From NCBI GenBank assembly GCA_004552155.1, contig SFPF01000045.1, positions 1 through 39,133 of the forward strand: 39,133 nt of DNA, read 5' to 3'. This stretch comes from Bacteroidales bacterium (GTDB lineage Bacteria; Bacteroidota; Bacteroidia; Bacteroidales; Bacteroidaceae). Shown piece after piece: positions 16,704 through 23,208 of this stretch (its first letter is position 1; every line of letters begins with the position of its first letter). The notes beneath the pieces were generated by a model. That model worked only from the letters and a program-made list of their open reading frames with translations. It was not told where the DNA came from and made no database searches. The position numbers and the translations under genes are program-made.

Positions 16704-18332
16704 ATGAAAAAGACTTTTCAATTCTTAGCCCTTGCCTTTGCGGCTCTTTGCTTTACCGCTTGCGAGGACGTTCCCGCGCCTTACAATATTTTTTCAGAAG
16801 GCGCCGGTCAGGGCACAGGTTCCCATCTACCTTATACGGTAACCTTTGAATCAAGCCTCGGTGACTTTACAACGGAGAATACCGTGGGCGATTTCCCTTG
16901 GACGTGCCAACACAGTTGTGCGCAAATCACTTCTTATATCGACACCGACGGCGACGGCACGAAGGAAAACAATCCGGCAACCAGCTGGCTGATTTCTCCG
17001 GCGTTCGACCTTACGGGTGTTGAGGCTGCCCACGTTTCTTTCGACTATATCCTGCGCTATGCCAACGCCTCTGATCTGGCTACCAACTATCAGGTGCTCG
17101 TCAGCAAGGACTATACGAAAGATGCCGGCGTGGCTGCCGCCAGCTGGACAGTCCTGCCCCTGGATTTGGTGCAAGTTTCTGATTGGGACACTTGGACAAA
17201 TACGGGCAACCTGAATATCCCCGCCGCGTTCTGCAACACGGCAAACGTGACCATTGCGCTGCGCTATATTGCCCAAGCCAAGGCCGCCACGTGGGAAGTT
17301 AAGAACTTTGTACTCGACCAAGGCGCAGGCGACCAAGGCGCAGGCGACAGCGGCGGCGGCTCTGGCGAAGAAGGCGGAGTAAAGACGCTGCCTTATTCCG
17401 AAGAGTTCAGCACGACGCTCGGCGGCTTTAAGAACTACACGACCTCGGGCGAAGGTGCTTGGACGATTGATTACAGCACGGCTAAGGCTACGGGCTACGA
17501 CAACGCTTCCAAGGTGACCACCGCAGGCACGTACTATCTTGTCAGCCCCGAAATATCGCTCGCCGGACAAACTGCTGTGCATGTGTCTTACGAATACATC
17601 TTGCGTTACAACAAGGGCGACGAAAACCAGCAGGTATTCATTACGGATGCCTTCAATGAGGCAACTCCTGCCGAGGGCTGGACGCTTCTTGTAGACAAGC
17701 ACACGGAAGGAACCGACTGGACTACTTTTGCCAAAGAAGATATTGCAATCCCTGCCGCTTATCTCGGCAAAACGGTTCGCATTGCTTTCCGCTACAACAC
17801 GAATGCCGAAAGCGGTTCTACTTGGGAAGTGAAAAACTTTGCCATTGCTGCCGGCGCACCAGGTGAGGGCGGCAATACCGGCGGCGAAGGCGGCGGATCG
17901 GTGGACACCCCCATCACCAACGATTATATCACCGTTACGGCAGCTTCCTTCGGCCTTGAAAACCAAGCGGCAGTTACGGAACTTAAGCTGAGCGACGGCA
18001 CGACGCTTACCTTCGACGGCGGAGGCAACACCAACCCGCCTAAGTATTACAATGCAGGCAACAATATCCGCATGTATCCCAAGAACACCATGACGGTGAA
18101 GGCCAGCAAGAAGATTGCCGCCATTGTGCTCAATGTCGACAAGTACAACGGTACTATTTGCAACGCCAGCGGCGACATCACTGCCAACCCCGGCAGCGTT
18201 TCTACCTCCGGGCAGGTTGTGACGATTAACAACGTGAACGCCAGCTCCACGGTTATCACCAACACGTCCACCACAACCAGCACGCCGAGCCAAATCCGCT
18301 GGATCTCGCTGACGGTTTACTACGTAGAATAA
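16704..18332 (+). CDS. Surface lipoprotein with two choice-of-anchor-J-like domains
   Basis: The 542-residue protein begins with MKKTFQFLALAFAALCFTAC and a lipobox cysteine at residue 20, followed by ED. Two related domains lie at about 45-205 and 230-385. Both carry the patterns SWLISPAFDL or YYLVSPEISL, HVSYEYILRY and a closing TWEVKNF strand, typical of jelly-roll choice-of-anchor-J/DUF5017-type modules. Gly-Gly-Glu-rich linkers (GDSGGGSGEEGG, GEGGNTGGEGGG) separate them from a third beta-rich C-terminal domain (about 405-542). It lies 21 bp after the DUF5689-like gene, so it is in the same operon. It probably presents binding domains at the cell surface; the ligand is unknown. Confidence 0.75.
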   Translation: MKKTFQFLALAFAALCFTACEDVPAPYNIFSEGAGQGTGSHLPYTVTFESSLGDFTTENTVGDFPWTCQHSCAQITSYIDTDGDGTKENNPATSWLISPAFDLTGVEAAHVSFDYILRYANASDLATNYQVLVSKDYTKDAGVAAASWTVLPLDLVQVSDWDTWTNTGNLNIPAAFCNTANVTIALRYIAQAKAATWEVKNFVLDQGAGDQGAGDSGGGSGEEGGVKTLPYSEEFSTTLGGFKNYTTSGEGAWTIDYSTAKATGYDNASKVTTAGTYYLVSPEISLAGQTAVHVSYEYILRYNKGDENQQVFITDAFNEATPAEGWTLLVDKHTEGTDWTTFAKEDIAIPAAYLGKTVRIAFRYNTNAESGSTWEVKNFAIAAGAPGEGGNTGGEGGGSVDTPITNDYITVTAASFGLENQAAVTELKLSDGTTLTFDGGGNTNPPKYYNAGNNIRMYPKNTMTVKASKKIAAIVLNVDKYNGTICNASGDITANPGSVSTSGQVVTINNVNASSTVITNTSTTTSTPSQIRWISLTVYYVE

Positions 18333-18340
18333 TCTGTGCG

Positions 18341-18458
18341 TTTTTAGTAGACGAGTTTACAAGTAAACGAGTAGACGAGACAAGTCACTCGTAGAAATAT
18401 TGTATTGCAAAACATACTTGTCTTGTTTACTCGTCTACTCGTCTACTTGTTTACTATA
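18341..18458. repeat. Family A dispersed hairpin repeat, copy 3 (best example)
   Basis: The left arm at 18342-18384 is built from AGTAGACG, AGTTTACA, AGTAAACG and AGTAGACG, then AGACAAG. The right arm at 18416-18455 is its inverted complement, with about 32 nt between, including an AATATTGTAT motif. It follows the stop of the anchor-J lipoprotein by only a few bases. Confidence 0.8.
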
Positions 18459-18481
18459 ATTGTTCCATACAATAATTATAT

Positions 18482-18521
18482 TAAGGCCGTTGTTGCGGTA
18501 GACGCGCAGCAACGGTCTTAT
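18482..18521 (+). terminator. Hairpin with U-tract 10 bp before the endonuclease start
   Basis: TAAGGCCGTTGTTGCG pairs with CGCAGCAACGGTCTTA, and TTTTCC follows, which is the form of an intrinsic terminator. Because the next ATG is at 18532, any transcript of the endonuclease coming from the operon must pass through it, so it may act as an attenuator. Confidence 0.6.
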
Positions 18522-18531
18522 TTTCCTTAAA

Positions 18532-19452
18532 ATGAAGAAAAACCTTTTTATCGTTTCCCTTTGCCTCGCGCTCGGCGGCTGCCTCTGCTTTTCCTGCGGC
18601 GACGATGACGATGGCATCGTCTATGGCCAGGAGAACACCAATCCGGGCGGCGGGCCGCTCCCCACTACTGGGACTGCTGTGCTCTCGCGCCTCGAAACCC
18701 CGGCCACAAAGAGCGGCAACCTCGTCGTTTCGCATTGGAGCGTCGAGGGCGGTGACAGTGTGATGACTTATTGTCTCGAATATGACCCCGTGAAGCACCA
18801 TTCCCGTTGGGTGGCATTCCGCTTCGACGGGCGCACCCGTGCTAACAACGTGTCGCGCAAAAGTTACGACATTCGCCCGCAATACCCAGAAGACCCCAAA
18901 CTCAACGGCCAGAACGCCATTGAGAGCGATGCCAGTTTCAGCGGCTACGACCACGGCCACCTTTGTGCCTCCGCCGACCGCCTTTATTCCCGTACTGCCA
19001 ACGACAACACGTTTTACATGACCAACATGTCGCCGCAAATCGGGGCGTTCAACCAAAAGTATTGGGTGGTGCTCGAAGGACTGGTGCAGGATCTCGGCAA
19101 ATCGGGGAAATACGGTGCTAATTTCGCCGACACGCTCTACGTGGTAAAAGGCGGCACCATCGACAACGCCGACCAAATCCTCGGCTACGCGTGCAGCAAC
19201 CGCATGCCCGTGCCTAAGTACTACTATATGGCCTTGCTGCGCGTCAAGAACGGCGCGTATTCCTCCATTGCCTTTTGGATGGAGCATAAGGACTACGGTA
19301 CAGTAAAGCCTTCGCTCGCCACCATCAAGCAGCATTGCGTGAGCGTGCAGACGTTGCAGAATTACACCGGCATTGACTTCTTCCACAACCTCCCCGACGT
19401 GGTGGAGCAAAAGGTGGAACAGCAATGCGACCCCTCTTCTTGGGGCATGTAA
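18532..19452 (+). CDS. Surface lipoprotein DNA/RNA non-specific endonuclease (NUC1 family)
   Basis: The 306-residue protein has a lipoprotein-type export signal with cysteines at 17, 19 and 22. CGDDDDG then follows, a Bacteroidetes surface-export signature. The nuclease motif is YDHGHLCASADR (139-150): H143 aligns with the catalytic His of the DRGH motif, with His replacing Arg. Asn174 in MSPQIGAFNQKYW aligns with the metal-binding Asn. Domain length and the trailing helices are normal for the sugar-non-specific beta-beta-alpha-metal nucleases. It would cleave DNA and RNA outside the cell. It follows the receptor-lipoprotein genes, though a hairpin and a family A repeat lie in between. Confidence 0.88.
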   Translation: MKKNLFIVSLCLALGGCLCFSCGDDDDGIVYGQENTNPGGGPLPTTGTAVLSRLETPATKSGNLVVSHWSVEGGDSVMTYCLEYDPVKHHSRWVAFRFDGRTRANNVSRKSYDIRPQYPEDPKLNGQNAIESDASFSGYDHGHLCASADRLYSRTANDNTFYMTNMSPQIGAFNQKYWVVLEGLVQDLGKSGKYGANFADTLYVVKGGTIDNADQILGYACSNRMPVPKYYYMALLRVKNGAYSSIAFWMEHKDYGTVKPSLATIKQHCVSVQTLQNYTGIDFFHNLPDVVEQKVEQQCDPSSWGM

Positions 19453-19527
19453 CCGCCGCTTTTGAGGAGCAAAAAAGCACAAAATCAAAAAATATGTGCA
19501 GCAAAATGCGTTTTTCCTATATGAAAC

Positions 19528-19559
19528 TTTGTTTATCTTAGGAATAAACGCTAATTTTG
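19528..19559 (+). promoter_or_regulatory. Bacteroidetes-type promoter of acpP
   Basis: TTTG at 19528-19531, exactly 20 bp, then TAATTTTG at 19552-19559 matches the TTTG-(19-21)-TAnnTTTG consensus of the Bacteroidetes primary sigma factor. A start near 19566 gives a leader of about 44 nt before the acpP ATG. Confidence 0.7.
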
Positions 19560-19609
19560 CAGGCAGAAAATCATTTGAAATCAATATTAACCATTCAAAC
19601 AGAAAGATC

Positions 19610-19843
19610 ATGTCTGATATCGAAGCAAAAGTAAAAGCTATCATCGTTGACAAACTCAGTGTTGATGAAGCAGACGTTAAGAACGAAGCAAGTTTCGCCA
19701 ATGACCTCGGCGCAGATTCTCTCGACACCGTAGAACTCATCATGGAATTCGAAAGAGAGTTCGGCATCTCTATCCCCGACAACGAAGCTGAAAAGATTTC
19801 TACCGTCGGCGATGCTATCGCTTACATCGAAGCCAACAAGTAA
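19610..19843 (+). CDS. acpP: Acyl carrier protein
   Basis: The 77-residue acidic protein is a complete ACP. Ser37 in GADSLDTVELIM is the site for the 4'-phosphopantetheine arm that carries growing acyl chains in type II fatty acid synthesis. I chose the ATG at 19610 because MSDIEAKVKAIIVDKL is the canonical ACP N-terminus; the longer frame from 19496 includes the promoter. A strong consensus promoter lies just upstream, and a hairpin terminator lies between this gene and fabF, so acpP is probably made in excess over fabF. Confidence 0.97.
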   Translation: MSDIEAKVKAIIVDKLSVDEADVKNEASFANDLGADSLDTVELIMEFEREFGISIPDNEAEKISTVGDAIAYIEANK

Positions 19844-19880
19844 AAAGTTGACGAAGACCTTTTATTTTGAAACCATTTTA

Positions 19881-19926
19881 AGAAACTGTAACCTCCTCAA
19901 AGGAGGCTACGGTTTCTCTTCGTTTT
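19881..19926 (+). terminator. Intrinsic terminator between acpP and fabF
   Basis: AGAAACTGTAACCTCC pairs with GGAGGCTACGGTTTCT around a short TCAAA loop, with one or two wobble pairs. CTTCGTTTT follows. It would let most acpP transcripts stop before fabF. Confidence 0.7.
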
Positions 19927-20020
19927 AGAAACCCCGCTCATTTTTCTCACTTTTTTGTGCAAGCGTAAACACGCTTTCGGCCTGCTTACGCCTGCACTGA
20001 GCAAAAACACTTCAAGAATT

Positions 20021-21286
20021 ATGGAATTGAAAAGAGTGGTCGTTACCGGCCTTGGTGCTCTGACACCCGTGGGCAACACGATGCCCGAAACTTGGGAAAA
20101 CATTAAGAAAGGCGTCAGCGGCGCCGGCCCTATCACACACTTCGATGCCTCTAAGTTCAAGGCTACCTTCGCCTGCGAGGTGAAGAATTTCAACGCAACT
20201 GAGTTCATCGACCGCAAGGAAGCCCGCAAGATGGACCTTTACGAGCAGTACGCCCTCGTGGCTGCAATGGAAGCCATTAAGGACTGCGGCTGGGATTTGG
20301 AGAAGGTGGACAAAAACCGCATCGGCGTCATTCTCGGCGTCGGCATCGGCGGTATCCATACCTTCGAGGAAGAAGTCAGCAACTACGCCAAAAACGGCGA
20401 GGCAATGGGTCCCAAATACAATCCCTTCTTCATTCCGAAGATGATTGCCGACATCGCAGCCGGACAAATCTCTATCCAGTACGGTTTCCACGGTCCTAAC
20501 TACACCACGACCTCAGCCTGCGCCTCTTCCACCAACGCCTTTGCAGATGCCTTCAACCTCATTCGCCTCGGCAAGGCTGATGCCATTGTTACCGGCGGTT
20601 CCGAAGCCGCTATCTGGCCTGCCGGCGTGGGCGGTTTCACGGCTATGCACGCCCTCTCCACGCGCAACGACGACCCCGAGCACGCTTCGCGCCCCTTCTC
20701 TGCCAGCCGCGACGGCTTCGTTATGGGCGAAGGCGCAGGTGTGCTTATTCTCGAAGAACTCGAGCACGCCAAGGCACGCGGTGCTAAGATCTACTGCGAA
20801 GTAGCAGGCGTGGGCATGTCGGCCGATGCACACCACATCACCGCTTCCCACCCCGAAGGCCTCGGTGCCAACCTCGTGATGAGCAATGCCCTCGAAGACG
20901 CCGGTATGAAGCCCGAAGACATCGACTACATCAACGTTCACGGCACGTCTACGCCCGTCGGCGACATCTCCGAAGTGAAGGCCATTACAAAGCTCTTCGG
21001 CGAACACGCCTATAAGCTCAACATCAGCTCCACGAAGTCCATGACCGGCCACCTTCTCGGCGCAGCCGGCGCTGTGGAAGCCCTGATTTGCTGCCTCGCC
21101 GTGCAGAACGACATCGTGCCGCCTACCATCAACCACGAAGAAGGCGACAACGACGAAAACATCGACTACAACCTCAACTTTACCTTCAACAAGGCACAGC
21201 AGCGCACCGTGCGCGCCGCCCTCAGCAATACCTTTGGCTTCGGCGGCCACAATGCGTGCTGCATCCTGAAGAAGTACGAGGCGTAA
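20021..21286 (+). CDS. fabF: 3-oxoacyl-[acyl-carrier-protein] synthase II
   Basis: FabF condenses malonyl-ACP with acyl-ACP to lengthen fatty acids. The 421-residue protein is full length. The catalytic triad is in place: C167 in TTTSACASSTNAF, H307 in INVHGTSTPVGD and H344 in STKSMTGHLLGAAGA. The ATG at 20021 is chosen because MELKRVVVTGLGALTPVG is the standard N-terminus; the open frame extends upstream to 19955 without sense. It is followed by a hairpin and then rnc, an order common in Bacteroidetes. Start choice and function are secure; the promoter is not obvious. Confidence 0.97.
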   Translation: MELKRVVVTGLGALTPVGNTMPETWENIKKGVSGAGPITHFDASKFKATFACEVKNFNATEFIDRKEARKMDLYEQYALVAAMEAIKDCGWDLEKVDKNRIGVILGVGIGGIHTFEEEVSNYAKNGEAMGPKYNPFFIPKMIADIAAGQISIQYGFHGPNYTTTSACASSTNAFADAFNLIRLGKADAIVTGGSEAAIWPAGVGGFTAMHALSTRNDDPEHASRPFSASRDGFVMGEGAGVLILEELEHAKARGAKIYCEVAGVGMSADAHHITASHPEGLGANLVMSNALEDAGMKPEDIDYINVHGTSTPVGDISEVKAITKLFGEHAYKLNISSTKSMTGHLLGAAGAVEALICCLAVQNDIVPPTINHEEGDNDENIDYNLNFTFNKAQQRTVRAALSNTFGFGGHNACCILKKYEA

Positions 21287-21296
21287 TATTATTCCG

Positions 21297-21331
21297 TAGG
21301 GGCGCGTTCCTTCCCGTGGAATGCGCCCCTA
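21297..21331 (+). terminator. Hairpin between fabF and rnc
   Basis: TAGGGGCGCGTTCC pairs with GGAATGCGCCCCTA around TTCCCGT, followed by TTTGTAT. It could be a partial terminator after fabF; rnc starts 53 bp further on. Confidence 0.6.
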
Positions 21332-21383
21332 TTTGTATACGTTTATTCCTATCCCCGCCGCTGCAACGCGGCCCTATCCCCTT

Positions 21384-21716
21384 ATGATTACCAATTTGCT
21401 CGACCGGGTGAAGTTCCCCTTCCGTAAAGACAAGGAATTCCTCTCGGCCCTCCATGATATATTGGGATTTTATCCCCACAACCTTGAACTCTATCGCGTG
21501 GCATTTGCCCACCGCTCCCTCTCTTACCGCAGCAAGGACCGCCGGAACCAGGAGACCGGCCGCCCGCTCAACAACGAACGCCTCGAATACCTCGGCGATG
21601 CCGTGCTCGAAACCGTGGTGAGCGACATTGTCTATCATCACTTCGATCGCCGCCGCGAAGGTTTCCTCACTGCCACGCGCTCCAAGGTCGTGTCCCGCGA
21701 AACGCTGAGGAAATGA
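21384..21716 (+). CDS. rnc: Ribonuclease III, N-terminal catalytic part (frameshifted)
   Basis: RNase III cuts double-stranded RNA in rRNA and mRNA processing. The signature NERLEYLGDAVLETVV at about residues 60-75 carries the first metal-binding Glu and Asp. The frame ends at SRETLRK, with a TGA at 21714-21716, directly where relatives continue with a short helix. The downstream half begins with ATG at 21713, so stop and start overlap as ATGA. About four residues (10-13 nt) seem to be missing at the junction. One possible cause is loss between two GCTGA-like repeats, but I cannot see the lost sequence. Either the gene is split or this is a sequence error. Confidence 0.8.
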   Translation: MITNLLDRVKFPFRKDKEFLSALHDILGFYPHNLELYRVAFAHRSLSYRSKDRRNQETGRPLNNERLEYLGDAVLETVVSDIVYHHFDRRREGFLTATRSKVVSRETLRK

Positions 21717-22573
21717 ATATCCTCAAACTGGTACGGGCCGCCCAAGGCATATCCACCAACCACACCAATATAGGAGGCAATGCCTTCGAAGCCCTCATGG
21801 GCGCGATTTACCTCGACCGGGGCTTTCGCTACTGCCGCTGGTTCATCGAGAAGCGCGTCATGGGGCGGTTTATCGACCTCGACAAGCTTGCCAACAAGGA
21901 AGTCAACTTCAAAAGCAAGCTCCTCGAATGGAGCCAGAAGAACCGCATCAACACTGCCTTCAATATGGAAGGCGGCACAGGCGGCGAGCGCGTATTCTTC
22001 ACAACGGTCGTGATAGAAGGTCTGGTGGCAGGCAAGGGCAAGTTGTTCCTCGACAGTGTGTTCCAGGCCAAGGAACAGCGCACCGCGATGGAAGCGGAAG
22101 AAGCCTTTGCGCTCCCGCATATCGACGAGATAGAAGACATCCTCACCAAGGAGCAGGGCAAGGGCAGCAAGCCCAAGCGCACCGAGCAGGAGGCTCCTGT
22201 GCTCGAAACGGCAGCCGATGCTCCCGCCGCCTCGGAATTGAGCGACGGCAACGAGACGCCGGCCGCCAAACCGCGCCGCCGCCGTAGTCGCAGTCGCTCC
22301 GCAAAGTCGGTAACCGAGGCGGTGAAAACTGCCCCTGCAGCCGAACCCGAAGCACAGCAGCCTGTGTCCGAACCCGAGGCAAAAAATCCCCAAACCCGCC
22401 GTCCGCAGCCGCCGCGCACCGATGAAGACACCGATGCCGCCACGGGTAAGCCGCGCCGTCGCCGCCGTTCCCGTGCCGCAAAGCCTGCCGGCGATGCCGC
22501 ATCCGCCCAATCGTCGGAGGCCGACCGCGAGGCCATTATCCGCGCCGCCGAAGAGGCCGCGTTTACAGAATAA
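21713..22573 (+). CDS. rnc: Ribonuclease III, C-terminal part with dsRNA-binding domain and basic tail
   Basis: The first part completes the catalytic domain: NAFEALMGAIYLDRGF at about 22-37 carries the second metal-site Glu. The double-stranded-RNA-binding domain follows (NFKSKLLEWSQKNRIN to about residue 140). Then comes an unusual tail of about 120 residues, with acidic and Ala/Pro-rich stretches broken by strongly basic blocks (KPRRRRSRSRSAKS, KPRRRRRSRAAKP). Such a tail is not part of the usual RNase III. It is the same size class as disordered RNA-binding tails, so binding RNA or the ribosome is a fair guess. The overlap ATGA with the preceding part would allow coupled translation. Confidence 0.8.
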   Translation: MNILKLVRAAQGISTNHTNIGGNAFEALMGAIYLDRGFRYCRWFIEKRVMGRFIDLDKLANKEVNFKSKLLEWSQKNRINTAFNMEGGTGGERVFFTTVVIEGLVAGKGKLFLDSVFQAKEQRTAMEAEEAFALPHIDEIEDILTKEQGKGSKPKRTEQEAPVLETAADAPAASELSDGNETPAAKPRRRRSRSRSAKSVTEAVKTAPAAEPEAQQPVSEPEAKNPQTRRPQPPRTDEDTDAATGKPRRRRRSRAAKPAGDAASAQSSEADREAIIRAAEEAAFTE

Positions 22574-22601
22574 GAAGAGTCCCTGTTAAGGATATACCGC
22601 C

Positions 22602-22644
22602 AAAAGTCAGGCAGCAATTTTTCCCTTGCTGCCTGACTTTTTTT
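22602..22644 (+). terminator. Strong intrinsic terminator of rnc
   Basis: AAAAGTCAGGCAGCAA pairs perfectly with TTGCTGCCTGACTTTT around a T/C-rich loop, and the right arm runs into a seven-T tract. It ends the acpP-fabF-rnc block. Confidence 0.9.
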
Positions 22645-22688
22645 CGTAAATGCACAGACATTTTTTCCTTTCATATAAGATGGTTTTT

Positions 22689-22768
22689 GTTACAAACCTT
22701 GTAACATGTATTACAAACTTTGTAATATGTGTTAGAAACTTTGTAACGGCCGTTACAAACTTTGTAAT
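22689..22768. repeat. Four palindromic 17-mers with exact 21-bp period
   Basis: GTTACAAACCTTGTAAC (22689), ATTACAAACTTTGTAAT (22710), GTTAGAAACTTTGTAAC (22731) and GTTACAAACTTTGTAAT (22752) are imperfect palindromes with starts exactly 21 bp apart; spacers are ATGT, ATGT and GGCC. The spacing equals two DNA turns, so all sites face the same way, as in operator or iteron arrays. A small plus-strand frame (22650-22901) reads the array as four heptads of the form VTNFVxx, so a coding explanation is not fully excluded. No gene starts nearby on the plus strand. The rest of the 22574-23208 gap holds terminators and a family D element. Confidence 0.8.
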
Positions 22769-22855
22769 AAACTTTTTCTTAGCGGATAGTGAAAAATATC
22801 TGCGTCAGAGTAAAAACTTTCAAGCGGATAGGAACATCTTTAACGCGGATACAAA

Positions 22856-22889
22856 AAACGCGGTGCCTGGAAATTTCCAAGCACCGCGT
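22856..22889 (-). terminator. Intrinsic terminator on the minus strand, downstream of gpmI
   Basis: On the minus strand ACGCGGTGCTTGGAAA pairs with TTTCCAGGCACCGCGT and runs into TTTTTTG. It would end transcripts coming from gpmI through the inverted-repeat element. Confidence 0.75.
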
Positions 22890-22911
22890 TCGCAATACTA
22901 ATATCTTCTTT

Positions 22912-23191
22912 GTTGGTTGACTTAAGTGTTAAGTGCCTGGAAGGCACTACGGAGCGTAGCGACGGTAACCGGGGACGAAGTCCTCGGATAGGCTATGCAA
23001 GGACGATGTGCCTGGAAGGCACTACGCCACAGGACCTGCACTAAAAACATCGCCACAGGCGTACTGCCTTCCAGGCAGAACGTTTACGATTGCCTTCACC
23101 GAGGACTTCGTCCCCGGTTACTATCGCTTCGCTCTGTACTGCCTTCCAGGCAGTTAATACCTATGTCATAATGTTTTCTAATTCAACCAAC
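22912..23191. repeat. Family D element of about 280 bp with long inverted repeats
   Basis: GTTGGTTGA at 22912-22920 mirrors TTCAACCAAC at 23182-23191. Inside, the left arm (CCTGGAAGGCACTACGGAGC... to GGGGACGAAGTCCTCGG, about 22934-22986) is matched by an inverted right arm (CCGAGGACTTCGTCCCC... to CTGCCTTCCAGGCAG, about 23099-23153). A second copy pair, TGCCTGGAAGGCA and TGCCTTCCAGGCA, sits further in. No coding frame is supported. It looks like a mobile or formerly mobile miniature element just 3' of gpmI. Confidence 0.75.
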
Positions 23192-23208
23192 CCGTTGAAA
23201 ATCTACCT

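Noticed and set aside
22689..22768. CRISPR array
   Set aside because: There are four palindromic units with 4-bp spacers; CRISPR spacers are about 30 bp and unrelated in sequence.
22650..22901. An 83-codon frame made of VTNFV-like heptads
   Set aside because: The DNA palindromes explain the pattern better, and the frame ends in a terminator hairpin. It is kept as an alternative in the finding on the phased array.
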